A stretch of 64,000 nt of DNA from Thalassospira sp. GTDB lineage: Bacteria > Pseudomonadota > Alphaproteobacteria > Rhodospirillales > Thalassospiraceae. The translations under genes and the position numbers were made by a program. The notes under the pieces were generated by a model, which made no database searches, was not told the origin of the DNA, and saw nothing but the letters and a program-made list of their open reading frames with translations. The stretch spans positions 1 to 64,000 of the forward strand of contig NZ_PAQR01000027.1 of the NCBI RefSeq assembly GCF_002709775.1, written 5' to 3'. Shown piece after piece: positions 28,096 to 37,504 of this stretch (position 1 is the stretch's first letter; each line of letters starts with the position of its first letter).

Positions 28096-29260
28096 TGATG
28101 ATGTTCAGTCCGAATTCATGTCGGTCATCACCCATATCGTGATCATTTCCGCCATCGCCATCGTGATTGCAGGCATCCTGTCCTGGATCGTCGGCACACG
28201 GATTACGCGCGGTATTGTTGGCCTGAATGACAGCATCCGTGCAATTGCCGAGGGCGATTACAACGAACCCGTCGAAACCGATTCCCGATTTATTGAAATC
28301 GGCGATATGGGCGAAGGTGTTCTGGCGCTGCGTGACAAATCGGCACAGGCCCAGCAGCTTGAAAATGATGCAGCGGGCCTCAAGGCAAAATCCGAAGAAG
28401 AACGCCGTGCGAATATCCGCGAAATCGCGTCCAAGCTTGAATCCGAAGTCGGCGGCATTGCCGGTGCCCTGGATCAATCGGTTCAGCGCAGTAATGATCT
28501 TGCGATCAGCATGGCGCGCAATGCCGATGGCATTCTGGGCCAAAGCCAGCATGCCGCGTCAGCCGCCAACGAAGTATCGCACAGCGTTGATGCGGTTGCG
28601 GCCGCGACCGAGGAACTGTCATCCTCGATCACGGAAATCAATGTTCAGATTTCCCAGATGTCGAACACGGTCGAACGGGCAACCGATGAAAGCCAGAGCG
28701 CATCGAATGATGTTGCCGGCTTGTCCGCCACGGTCGACAAGATCAAGGAAATCATCGGCCTGATCAACGACATTGCTGCTCAGACCAATCTTTTGGCACT
28801 GAACGCGACCATCGAGGCGGCCCGTGCCGGTGAAGCTGGCAAAGGCTTTGCCGTGGTGGCCAACGAGGTGAAAAACCTTGCCACCCAGACGGCAAAGGCA
28901 ACTGACGAGATCGCAGCCCAGATCAATGACATTGTCGATGGCACCGAACGTGCCGTAACCGGCATTTCGCGGGTTTCGGAAACCATCGAACAGGTTCGAG
29001 GGGCTTCGACTGCGATTGCAGCGGCGATTGAAGAACAGGGTGCGGCAACACAGGAAATCTCGGGCAACGCCAACCGCAGTGCGGACGGGGTCAAGGAGAT
29101 CTCCAACAGTGTTGAAGACACCATGAACAACGCCCAGAGCACGACACAGGAAGCAGATGAACTGAAATCAGCATCGGCCGAACTTTCAAGCCGTTCGAGC
29201 GAGCTGACCCAGATCATTCATCGTTTCTCGACCGACTTGCTGAAGCAGGCCGGGGCGTAA
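28096..29260 (+). pseudogene. Chemoreceptor, 3' fragment (membrane helix, HAMP, signalling domain)
   Basis: The continuation of the interrupted chemoreceptor, about 388 codons. It begins DDVQSEF, followed by the second membrane helix ([21 protein letters not shown]), a HAMP domain ([19 protein letters not shown]) and the MA signalling hairpin with the conserved tip [22 protein letters not shown]. The open frame extends upstream into the IS, where no ribosome site is seen, so expression is doubtful. The reading frame itself is undamaged. Together with the 5' fragment it would give a receptor of about 557 residues. Confidence 0.9.
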
Positions 29261-29275
29261 GGTTTCAACCTACTA

Positions 29276-29311
29276 AAAAAGGGCCGGACATTCATTTGTC
29301 CGGCCCTTTTT
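29276..29311. terminator. Bidirectional terminator between chemoreceptor and pheA
   Basis: A perfect 15-base-pair stem, AAAAAGGGCCGGACA (29276-29290) with TGTCCGGCCCTTTTT (29297-29311), and a 6-base loop. It has A- and T-runs on both sides, so it serves both convergent genes. Confidence 0.9.
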
Positions 29312-29333
29312 GATTCTTGCTTTTGCTGCGGGT

Positions 29334-30194
29334 CTATTCCGCCGGGGGATGGTTATCCTTGCGGAAGGGATGGGCCGGATAGACGCCGAGGATGCGGACC
29401 TCGTGCGAGAAGAATTGCAGTTCTTCGAGCGCGTGGCGCAGGCCGAGCTGTTCGGGATGGGCTTCGACTTCGGCGAAGAACTGGGTCGCGGTGAACTGAC
29501 CTTCGACCATGTAGCTTTCAAGTTTGGTCATGTTGATCCCGTTGGTGGCAAAACCGCCGAGCGCCTTGTAAAGAGCGGCGGCAACGTTGCGCACACGGAA
29601 GACGAAGCTTGTCACGACCGGCGTGCCGTCATTGGCAATATCAAGCGGTTCGCGTGCCAGAATGATGAAGCGCGTGGTGTTATGCGCCGCATCCTCGACT
29701 TCGGTGCGGAGCACATCAAGGCCATAAATCTCGGCGGCCAGCACCGGCGCAATGGCGGCAATCGATTTATCGCCACGATCAGCAACTTCCTTGGCACAGC
29801 CGGCGGTATCGGGGCCGACCACGGCATTCACACCCAGTTCCTTGCGCAGCTTACGGCATTGGCCGAGTGCGTGGACGTGGCTGTGGATTTCCTTGATTTC
29901 CTCGATCTTGGTGCCGGGAACGGCGACCAGCGCGTGGTTAATGCGCAGGAAGGTTTCACCGATAATATGCACACCGGATTCAGGCAGGATGTGGTGCACG
30001 TCCGCGACGCGACCGGCCAGCGTGTTATCAATCGGGATCACCGCCAGATCGACGTCGCCTTCTTCAAGTGCGCCAAAAGCGCCTTCAAAGGTCCTGTACG
30101 GTACTGTCGTTGCACCCGGAAAGGCGCGACGGGCTGCCTGATCTGAATAGGCACCGTGCATTCCCTGAAAAGCGATCCTTTGTTGCGCAGTCAT
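29334..30194 (-). CDS. pheA: Prephenate dehydratase with ACT domain
   Basis: A 286-residue enzyme converting prephenate to phenylpyruvate in phenylalanine synthesis. The two-lobed catalytic part spans about 1-185 and includes the TRF motif (T174-F176) of the active site. A C-terminal ACT domain (about 195-270, GFATNGINMTKLESYM) should confer phenylalanine feedback. There is no chorismate mutase domain, as is usual outside enterobacteria. It lies 69 bases downstream of kdsB and is probably co-transcribed with it. Confidence 0.95.
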   Translation of the reverse strand: MTAQQRIAFQGMHGAYSDQAARRAFPGATTVPYRTFEGAFGALEEGDVDLAVIPIDNTLAGRVADVHHILPESGVHIIGETFLRINHALVAVPGTKIEEIKEIHSHVHALGQCRKLRKELGVNAVVGPDTAGCAKEVADRGDKSIAAIAPVLAAEIYGLDVLRTEVEDAAHNTTRFIILAREPLDIANDGTPVVTSFVFRVRNVAAALYKALGGFATNGINMTKLESYMVEGQFTATQFFAEVEAHPEQLGLRHALEELQFFSHEVRILGVYPAHPFRKDNHPPAE

Positions 30195-30263
30195 CTGGCT
30201 GTTTCCTGAATGGTCAATGTAGATTGGTCATGAACTTAAAGCACTTGAAGCGTCGAACCGCAA

Positions 30264-31004
30264 CTATGCACCCAGCACCTGGCGCGCGCGTTCAAGGTCT
30301 TCCTGGGTATCGACGCCAAGCGGCACACCATCGACCAGGGCCACCGCGATCACCATGCCGTTTTCAAGTGCGCGCAGCTGTTCGAGCTTTTCGCGTTGTT
30401 CGAGTTCGGCGGGCGGCAGGGAAACGAAACGATCAAGGGCCGCACGGCGATAGGTGTAAAGACCGATGTGATGATAAAGCGGCCCGTCGCCATGCGGTGC
30501 GGTCGCGCGCGTGAAATAAAGGGCGCGCGCAACACGGCCGGTGCCAAAGGCCGCAACCGCCTTGACCACGTTGGGGTTGGTGCGTTCTTCGTCGCGTTTA
30601 ATTTCAGCGGCCAGGGTGGCGATATCCACTGCCGGATCGGCAAGCGGTTCAAACACCGCGCGGATATCGGCGGCATCAATGGTTGGCAGATCGCCCTGCA
30701 CATTGACGACGGCATCAAACTTGCCTTCGGGATCGAAAGTCTCGAGCGCCTGATGGACGCGGTCCGATCCGCTGGGCAGATCCGGGTCAGTCAGAACGGC
30801 GATACCACCAGCAGCGGTGATGGCATCGGCGATTTCCTGTTCGGCGCAGGCAACCAGAACCGGGCCGATTCCCGCTTCCGTCGCGCGTTTCCAAACCTGA
30901 ACGATCATTGGTTCACCACAGATATCGGCCAGCGGTTTATTGGGCAAACGCGTGGAGGCCATTCGGGCAGGAATTACAACAACAGGATTGCGCGGGGTCG
31001 ACAT
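30264..31004 (-). CDS. kdsB: 3-deoxy-manno-octulosonate cytidylyltransferase
   Basis: A 246-residue nucleotidyltransferase that activates KDO as CMP-KDO for lipopolysaccharide. The N-terminal [14 protein letters not shown] and internal [17 protein letters not shown] and [11 protein letters not shown] are KdsB signatures. The start is the ATG at 31004 with GGAG upstream; the longer frame has no site. It heads a kdsB-pheA unit, a pairing seen in other alphaproteobacteria. Confidence 0.95.
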   Translation of the reverse strand: MSTPRNPVVVIPARMASTRLPNKPLADICGEPMIVQVWKRATEAGIGPVLVACAEQEIADAITAAGGIAVLTDPDLPSGSDRVHQALETFDPEGKFDAVVNVQGDLPTIDAADIRAVFEPLADPAVDIATLAAEIKRDEERTNPNVVKAVAAFGTGRVARALYFTRATAPHGDGPLYHHIGLYTYRRAALDRFVSLPPAELEQREKLEQLRALENGMVIAVALVDGVPLGVDTQEDLERARQVLGA

Positions 31005-31356
31005 TTCTTCGCTCCAGTAAGGCACAAATCACCCGTTTTTTGATCTTGCGCAAAGCGTGACGAGAACAAGCGATGGCAGAACACAGGTATGAATCGGCGC
31101 GACATTAGCCGGTTTTGGTGGGGAGGCGAAAGGCGGAATCGTTTTTCGAAGGGCACTAGACGAAAGTTCTAAAGCATGGATATTCGCCTTGGTGTTTAAG
31201 AAAGGTTGATGCAAATCGCTGAAACGTATAGTTTCCCACCGACCAGTTTTGCCTGCGGTTACACGTGTGTTTCTCTTGATCGAGGATTGCCGGGGACGCA
31301 TGGGTAGAACATAAAGATAAAACCTGAGAGTGATTAGGCTGTAACGGGGTCCCGTC
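31005..31356. other. Divergent intergenic region, kdsB / cytochrome c
   Basis: About 350 bases with no credible gene. A short GAAAC-GTATA-GTTTC dyad lies near 31220-31234. Promoters for both divergent genes must be here, but I cannot place -35 and -10 boxes with confidence. Confidence 0.4.
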
Positions 31357-32040
31357 ATGAACACGATGGAAATCAACAAGATCGTCGCCGGCGTTATTTG
31401 TGCTGTGCTTCTGGTAGTGGTTGTCGGCAAGGTCGGCAGCGCACTGGTCAGTCCCGAGGAACTGGAAGCACCGGTATATCCGTTCTCCGAAGATGTGATG
31501 GCGGGTGCCAGTGCCCCGACCGCCGCTCCGGCAGAACCGGCAGGCCCGGAACCGATTCTTGCCATGCTGGCATCTGCCGACATGGGTGAAGGCGAGAAAG
31601 TCTTCAAAAAATGCGCATCCTGCCATGACGTCGAAAAAGGCGGTCCGAACAAAACCGGCCCGAACCTTTATGGCATCGTCGGTGCGGCCTTTGCCCACAA
31701 GGGTGACTTCTCCTACTCTGACGGTATGGCGAGCCACGGTGGCAACTGGGGCTTTGCGGAGCTGAACGAGTTCCTTTACAAGCCGCGCGATTACATCGAT
31801 GGCACCAAGATGAGCTTTGGCGGTCTGAAAAAGGCCGAAGACCGTGCCGCGGTTATTGCCTGGTTGAACACCAAGTCTGACAACCCGGTCGCGCTTCCGG
31901 ATCCGGCAGCAGTTGAAGCCGCCGAGGCGGTTGACGAAGCAGCCGAAGCTGTCGAAGAAGCCGTTGATGATGCAGCCGCCGCCGTTGAAGGCGCGGTTGA
32001 GGAAGCCGGCGACGCTGTTGACTCAGCCACCGCACAGTAA
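31357..32040 (+). CDS. Membrane-anchored class I cytochrome c (CycM-like)
   Basis: A 227-residue protein with an uncleaved N-terminal membrane anchor (about residues 9-29) and a Pro/Ala linker. A single haem domain follows, with C86-x-x-C89-H90 and probable axial M152 (GTKMSFGG). This matches CycM/cytochrome c552 proteins, which carry electrons from the bc1 complex to terminal oxidases at the periplasmic face. After residue 180 there is an unusual tail of about 45 residues made mainly of Ala, Glu, Val and Asp (EAVDEAAEAVEEAVDD style). It is predicted to be acidic and helical. Confidence 0.9.
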   Translation: MNTMEINKIVAGVICAVLLVVVVGKVGSALVSPEELEAPVYPFSEDVMAGASAPTAAPAEPAGPEPILAMLASADMGEGEKVFKKCASCHDVEKGGPNKTGPNLYGIVGAAFAHKGDFSYSDGMASHGGNWGFAELNEFLYKPRDYIDGTKMSFGGLKKAEDRAAVIAWLNTKSDNPVALPDPAAVEAAEAVDEAAEAVEEAVDDAAAAVEGAVEEAGDAVDSATAQ

Positions 32041-32082
32041 AGCTTTCGCCTGACCCGATATTTCAGGTCAGCACCGATTTCG

Positions 32083-32115
32083 CAGGGGACAGGAAACTGT
32101 CCCCTGTTTGCGTTT
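32083..32115 (+). terminator. Rho-independent terminator after cytochrome c
   Basis: A perfect 10-base-pair stem, CAGGGGACAG (32083-32092) with CTGTCCCCTG (32097-32106), is closed by a stable GAAA tetraloop and followed by TTTGCGTTT. Confidence 0.85.
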
Positions 32116-32224
32116 GGGGGTTTGATCAGGGCCGGTACAAAGGGCATCCTTGCGTTCTGGGCGCAAAGCGGAAATAGTACCGGCCATATCCCGCCTGACT
32201 TCAACCGCCTGCAGGAATGCCTTT

Positions 32225-33007
32225 ATGGAAAATCTCGATCCGTTTTTGGAAATCGCCCACAAGCTGGCCGATGCCGCACGCCCGGTCGTGCGCAAATATT
32301 ACCGCACCCCGGTCGCGGTTGATGTGAAGGCCGATGACAGCCCGGTCACGATTGCCGACCGTGAAGTCGAACGCACCATGCGCGATATCCTCAATGCCGA
32401 GCTTCCCGATCACGGTATTCTGGGCGAGGAACATGGCCGGGAAAATGTCGATGCGGAATATGTCTGGGTGCTTGATCCGATTGACGGCACCAAGTCGTTC
32501 ATTTCCGGCAAGCCGAGCTTTGCGACATTGATTGCGCTTTGCCACAAGGGCACCCCGGTTCTGGGCATTATCGATCAGGCGATTACCGATGAACGCTGGG
32601 TCGGTGTGATGGGCCAGGCCAGCACGATGAATGGCACTGAAATCAGCGCGCGCGAATGCGAAGAGCTTAAAAGTGCGACCTTCTTTACCACCGCACCGGA
32701 GCTGTTCAAGGGTGATGCCAAGAAGGCCTATGACGCGGTTTCGAAAGGCTGCCGGGTGCCGATGTATGGTGTTGATGCCTATGCCTATGGCCTGACCGCC
32801 CTTGGTCTGGCCGATACGGTGGTTGAGATCGGGCTTCAGGCTTATGATTTCTGCGCACTGGTGCCGGTGGTTGAGGGTGCCGGTGGGGTGATGACCGACT
32901 GGGCGGGCAAGCCGCTTGGTATCGACAGTGCCGGGGATGTTGTCGCCAGTGGCGATGCACGTTGTCATCAGGATGTTCTGGCGACCATCAAGGCGGCGAT
33001 GGCGTGA
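32225..33007 (+). CDS. Inositol monophosphatase family phosphatase, HisN-like (copy 1)
   Basis: A 260-residue Mg2+-dependent phosphatase. Metal-site motifs are GEEHG, DPIDGTKSF and the C-terminal YDFCALVPVVEGAGG. The shape (DHGILGEE, LDPIDGTKSF) is that of HisN histidinol-phosphatases of alphaproteobacteria, though inositol-1-phosphate or PAP cannot be excluded. The start at 32225 has AGGA 9 bases before it. It is followed after 69 bases by a close paralogue, so this is a tandem duplication. Confidence 0.88.
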   Translation: MENLDPFLEIAHKLADAARPVVRKYYRTPVAVDVKADDSPVTIADREVERTMRDILNAELPDHGILGEEHGRENVDAEYVWVLDPIDGTKSFISGKPSFATLIALCHKGTPVLGIIDQAITDERWVGVMGQASTMNGTEISARECEELKSATFFTTAPELFKGDAKKAYDAVSKGCRVPMYGVDAYAYGLTALGLADTVVEIGLQAYDFCALVPVVEGAGGVMTDWAGKPLGIDSAGDVVASGDARCHQDVLATIKAAMA

Positions 33008-33076
33008 TTTTCGCGCCAATCTTCGCCATATAACCCCTGCCCCGCGACCAAGACCTTGCCCGACACAGGAAATCCG

Positions 33077-33862
33077 ATGACCAACAGCCACCCGTTTCTT
33101 GCCATGGCCCACAAGCTTGCCGATGCGGCGCGCCCTGTGCTGCAAAGCTATTACCGCAGGCCACTTGAGATCGATGAAAAGGGCGATGCCAGCCTTGTCA
33201 CCGATGCCGACCGGGCGATCGAGCGCACCATGCGCGACCTGATCAATGCGGAACTGCCTGATCACGGCATTCTGGGCGAGGAATACGGGCCGGAAAACCT
33301 TGATGCCGAATATGTCTGGATTCTTGATCCGATTGACGGCACCAAGTCGTTCATTACCGGCAAGCCCAGTTTCAACACCCTGATTGCGCTGTGCCGCAAT
33401 GGCAAGCCGGTGCTGGGCGTGATTGATCAGGCGATTTTGGATGAACGCTGGATCGGGGTTGAAGGACAGCCAACGACGCTAAATGGCCAACCGGTCAGTG
33501 CACGCGAATGCGCGCACCTGAAAGATGCCACCATTTTTACCACCGGGCCGGATCTTTTCGTCGAAGAAAAGGCAATCGCCGGATATGAGGCGATCTTTGG
33601 TGCAGCCAAGCAGCCGATTTACGGCATCGACTCATACGGATACGGCCTGATTGCCATGGGGTTTGGCGATGTGTTGGTCGAGTCAAACCTTCAGCCCTAT
33701 GATTTCTGTGCCGCGGTGCCGGTGATCGAGGGGGCCGGTGGCGTGATCACCGATTGGGACGGCAAGAACCTGACCATCAATAGTGGTGATCTGGTGATTG
33801 CCAGTGGCGATAAGCATGCCCATGCCGAAGGGCTGGCGGTTTTGCAAAAGGCCGTCGCGTAA
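33077..33862 (+). CDS. Inositol monophosphatase family phosphatase, HisN-like (copy 2)
   Basis: A 261-residue paralogue of the gene just upstream, clearly similar over its whole length with the same motifs (GEEYG, DPIDGTKSF, YDFCAAVPVIEGAGG). The ATG at 33077 follows ACAGGAAATCCG. Divergence between the copies is spread evenly, suggesting an old duplication. Retention of all metal ligands in both argues that both are active, possibly on different substrates. Confidence 0.88.
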   Translation: MTNSHPFLAMAHKLADAARPVLQSYYRRPLEIDEKGDASLVTDADRAIERTMRDLINAELPDHGILGEEYGPENLDAEYVWILDPIDGTKSFITGKPSFNTLIALCRNGKPVLGVIDQAILDERWIGVEGQPTTLNGQPVSARECAHLKDATIFTTGPDLFVEEKAIAGYEAIFGAAKQPIYGIDSYGYGLIAMGFGDVLVESNLQPYDFCAAVPVIEGAGGVITDWDGKNLTINSGDLVIASGDKHAHAEGLAVLQKAVA

Positions 33863-33946
33863 GACGGCATGAGCGCTTAACCATTTGGCGATCTGGCACC
33901 TTTCCGGCACACTTGGCCTTATCAGGGCAACAGGTTGGGCAGTGCC

Positions 33947-35164
33947 ATGTTTGAATGGGTGATCATTCTTTTTCTCGGCTCCGGGCTGGTCTACGGGCTG
34001 CAATCGCGCCGCCTGCAACGCCGCAATATTTCCTCGCCGATGATGATGGTTCTGACCGGGATGCTGGTGGCCGTACCACTTGGCATTTGGCAGGGCGCGC
34101 CGATGAATGCGCTTTCGGGCAGCGTTCATTTTGCCACCGGCTTTGCCGAGATGACGCTGGCGATCATTCTGTTTCTGGATGCTGCGGTGCTTGATTACCG
34201 CCGTGAAAGTGCGGCGCGTAATGTGGCGATCCGGCTTTTGCTGGTGGGCTTGCCCCTGACCATCGGGGTGACCTAGGCGTTTATCGTCGGGCTTGATCCC
34301 ACGATCGGCCTCGTTCCCGCCCTGATCCTCGCGCTTATCGTCAGTCCAACCGACGCTGCCCTTGGCCGACCGGTGCTGGAAAACAAGGGTGTGCCTGATC
34401 CGGTGCGACAGGGCATCAATATTGAAAGCGGGCTTAATGACGGGCTGGTTCTGCCGGTTTTCACAACGGCGGTGTTGCTTGAGGCCAATCTTCTCAGTGA
34501 CGGGCGTCAGGGCTGGATCGCGGAAGCTGTGCTTGAGATTTCGGTGGGTGCTGTCATCGGGGTTGTCTGTGGCTATGTCATTGGTCAGGTGGTTAATCAC
34601 GCCGTCCGGCACCGCACCATGGTCGCGCGGTTTGAAAGGTTGCTGGGCGTTCTGGCGGCCCTTTTCATCTTCCTTCTGGCCGAGGAACTGGGCGGTAATG
34701 GCTTTGTTGCCGCCTTTGCCGGCGGGCTTGCACTTAATATCTCAAGCGATGCGGTCAAGGATGCGATTGAAAGCTTTGGCGAGGCCGAGTCAGAGCTTCT
34801 GACCATGCTGACCTTCTTTGTCTTTGGCCTGATTGTCGTGCCAGCACTTTATGATGCCTGGACCGGGTCGATGCTGGTGTTTTCGATTGCAAGCCTTGCA
34901 GTGCTGCGCCCGCTTTGTGTGTGGATCTGCATGATTGGTAGCCCCTATAGCCTGGGCGAGAAGCTTTATATCGGCTGGTTCGGGCCGCGCGGCATTGCCT
35001 CGGTGATTTACATGCTGATCATGGCGACCATGATTGACCCGGGCGAGTTCCGACCGCTGTTTGCCGCGGGCACGATGATCATTTGCATAAGTATCGTCGC
35101 CCACGGCATTTCGGCTGCCCCGGCGTCCCGGGCGCTGGTGCGCTATCTTGGGCGGAAATCCTGA
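33947..35164 (+). pseudogene. NhaP-type Na+(K+)/H+ antiporter with one in-frame amber codon
   Basis: A 406-codon reading frame for a CPA1-type antiporter with about 11-12 membrane helices. It is broken by a single TAG at codon 110 (34274-34276), between GLPLTIGVT and AFIVGLDPTIG. The frame is unchanged on both sides, and conserved features are intact: ALIVSPTDAALGRPV, the IESGLNDGLVLPVF motif and WFGPRGIASV. One base change (for example from TGG) would explain it. It may be a recent inactivation, a sequencing error, or rarely suppressed. The start is the ATG at 33947; the TTG at 33935 is a weaker choice. Confidence 0.85.
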
Positions 35165-35226
35165 GAGGCTCATCTCGGATGGGGCGGCGTTAAACGCGCC
35201 CCTGCCCTATACTTGGTCGATTTGGC

Positions 35227-35886
35227 TTATTGCTGGGTAATGGCCAGGCGCACGCCAAGGGCGATGAACATGGTGCCGAGTGCACGATGCAACCACGCGC
35301 CGAGTTTGCGGCTACCCTTGATCCGGCTTGCTGCCGAGGCCACCGCCAAAACCAGCATGCCTTCGACCACAAAGGCGATCAGAAGCACCATCAGACCCAG
35401 AAGCAAAAACTGAACCGCGCCATTGCCACGTGCCGGATCAATGAATTGCGGCAGGAAGGCCATGAAGAAAATCGCGACCTTGGGATTGAGCACATCAATC
35501 ATCACCCCCTGACGCCAGGCACCAAAGGCGGTCATCGGTTTGGTTGAAATCGGTGCGGCGGGCGCGTCAGATGCTTCATCTGTTTCGGACTTAGTAAAAC
35601 TACTGCGCAGCGCGCCAATGCCCAGCCAGACCAAATAGGCCACCCCGATCCATTTGACGACGGCAAAGGCCAACGCCGAGGTTGCCAGAATGGCCGACAG
35701 CCCAAAGGTTGCCGCAAGGACATGAACAAAGGCACCGGAAATCACGCCAATCGAGGAGAACAAACCGATCTTGCGCCCATGCACCGCTGTTTGCCCGACA
35801 ATATAGGCCATGTCCGGCCCGGGCGAGATGTTGAGCAGAAGGGCGGCAATCAGAAACGGCGTGTAGGCGACAAGCAGCTCGATCAC
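35227..35886 (-). CDS. LysE/RhtB-family amino acid exporter
   Basis: A 219-residue inner-membrane protein with six hydrophobic segments and the N-terminal NISPGPDMAYIVGQ signature of RhtB exporters. It starts with GTG (35886) overlapping the DinB stop as GTGA, with GGGAG upstream, so it is translationally coupled to DinB. Members export homoserine lactone, threonine or other amino acids; the substrate here is unknown. Confidence 0.88.
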   Translation of the reverse strand: MIELLVAYTPFLIAALLLNISPGPDMAYIVGQTAVHGRKIGLFSSIGVISGAFVHVLAATFGLSAILATSALAFAVVKWIGVAYLVWLGIGALRSSFTKSETDEASDAPAAPISTKPMTAFGAWRQGVMIDVLNPKVAIFFMAFLPQFIDPARGNGAVQFLLLGLMVLLIAFVVEGMLVLAVASAASRIKGSRKLGAWLHRALGTMFIALGVRLAITQQ

Positions 35887-36383
35887 GCGAGCAACTCCCG
35901 GCCGAAATAAATCAGATCGATTTCAAGCGGGCCGGAACCTGCTTCGATCAGCATGTTGGACAGCTGCCCGCGATGATGGGTCTGATGGTTAAACATGTGC
36001 CCCAAAATCAGATCGCGCGGCATGGTATAGGCGCCAGCGGTGACCGACTGGTAGCTTAGATCGGATGTGACTTCGGCATCGGTCAGGTTGCGGGTGAATT
36101 CCAAAATCGCCTGATCTTCGGCTTCGCGGGCGGTACGCAGTTCATCGAAATCTTCATACAGGACCGTGTCGAGCGGCATGGTCACCGGACTGCCAAGCAA
36201 ACGGCCCATCCACAGGCGATCTGCCACGACAAGATGGTTGAGCGTTCGCATGATGGAGGGGAAGAAGGCGCGGCGCGGGGCGTCGAGTTCCGCCACCGGC
36301 AGTTTGGCGCAGGCATCATAGGCGTGCGTGTTGGCCCAGATATTATACTGCGCCATGCGTTCGAAATAGGCCGCACCATTCAT
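35883..36383 (-). CDS. DinB-family protein
   Basis: A 166-residue four-helix-bundle protein. The likely metal triad is H50 (TLNHLVVADRLW), H133 and H137 (FNHQTHHRGQ). DinB-like proteins are often thiol- or mycothiol-dependent transferases or damage-inducible proteins of unknown role. It is coupled to the downstream LysE exporter by a 4-base overlap. GGAGAG precedes the ATG. Confidence 0.85.
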   Translation of the reverse strand: MNGAAYFERMAQYNIWANTHAYDACAKLPVAELDAPRRAFFPSIMRTLNHLVVADRLWMGRLLGSPVTMPLDTVLYEDFDELRTAREAEDQAILEFTRNLTDAEVTSDLSYQSVTAGAYTMPRDLILGHMFNHQTHHRGQLSNMLIEAGSGPLEIDLIYFGRELLA

Positions 36384-36425
36384 CTTTTCTCTCCGTCTTC
36401 TGCGATCGCGCGTTTCGGCTCGGGA

Positions 36426-37379
36426 TCAGGATTTCACACCGGGGGCCGGTGTGCAGGTGGCGGGGTTTTGAGCCGGGGTCGGGGTAACGTGCTCAAGCAC
36501 CTGACTTGCCGGTTTGGGAACCCGTTTGGTCAGAATAACCACGTTGCCGACCAATGTCAGCGCAACACCGAAGACGATATTGCCCGTCCAGTGGAAATCC
36601 TCAAACCAGGTTGATAGCAACAACGCGACAATCGGAAACATCACGGAGCTGTAAGCCGCACGATCCGGTCCGATTTTGCCGAGAAGGGTCAGATAAAACC
36701 CGAAGCCCAGAACCGACCCGAACAGCGCAAGATAAACCCACGCAGCCAGGAAGCTAACGCTGGTATCAAAGGTCACAGGAATACCGGCAAGCGCGATATA
36801 GCCAAACAGCAACAATGTGCCATAGAGCATGCCAAAGGCATTGGCCTGCATGACCGGGACACCACGTGCATGGTTGCGGGCAGACGCCATATTGCCAAGC
36901 GATGCAATGTAGCTACCGGCCAGTGACACCAGAAGACCGATGCTGCCGCCCGCTGCCAGATCAAAGCTGGCAAGATCATTGGCAAAGACCATGGCAATCC
37001 CGGCAAGACCGATGCTGGCCCCGATCAGGGTGCGGGTTTCGGGACGGCGGCGGAAAAAGATCGCGCCATTAATCATATTCATGATGACGATGGTCGAAAA
37101 CACCACCGCCAGAAGCCCCGAGGTCAGGTGAACACTGGCGACATAAATCAGCACATAGTTCAGCGAAAACAGACAGACACCCAGAACCGCCATGAAGAAA
37201 TGATCGCGCACGTTAAAGCGCATCGGCAACCGACGCACCACACACCAAGCCATCAAAATCAGCGTTGCCAAGGCAAAGCGATAGGCAACGGCCACTTCGG
37301 GGGCGACGGAAAGCTGATACTGAATGGCGATCCAGGTCGATCCCCAGATCAAAACGACGGCGGCATAAAGACCGAACAT
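36426..37379 (-). CDS. EamA/DMT-family permease
   Basis: A 317-residue drug/metabolite transporter with ten hydrophobic helices in two EamA repeats (WGSTWIAIQYQLSV near the start, GSVLGFGFYLTLLGKIGPDRAA in the second half) and a Pro/Thr-rich cytosolic tail. The ATG at 37379 has GGAG nine bases upstream; a TTG five codons earlier overlaps that site and was rejected. It lies 42 bases before the dinB-lysE pair on the same strand. Substrate unknown. Confidence 0.88.
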   Translation of the reverse strand: MFGLYAAVVLIWGSTWIAIQYQLSVAPEVAVAYRFALATLILMAWCVVRRLPMRFNVRDHFFMAVLGVCLFSLNYVLIYVASVHLTSGLLAVVFSTIVIMNMINGAIFFRRRPETRTLIGASIGLAGIAMVFANDLASFDLAAGGSIGLLVSLAGSYIASLGNMASARNHARGVPVMQANAFGMLYGTLLLFGYIALAGIPVTFDTSVSFLAAWVYLALFGSVLGFGFYLTLLGKIGPDRAAYSSVMFPIVALLLSTWFEDFHWTGNIVFGVALTLVGNVVILTKRVPKPASQVLEHVTPTPAQNPATCTPAPGVKS

Positions 37380-37504
37380 GGCCCGGAACTCCAAAAACTT
37401 TGAAGTCGCAATTTAGGGCAGTTCCAGTCCGCCACCAAACCAGCTTTTTTGATCCTGTCATTAGCAAAGCTAATCCATGGACCGGCAATTTAATGCGTGA
37501 AGGA

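Noticed and set aside
29310-30146. A 278-codon plus-strand frame opposite pheA
   Set aside because: It is antisense to a clear prephenate dehydratase with conserved TRF and ACT segments.
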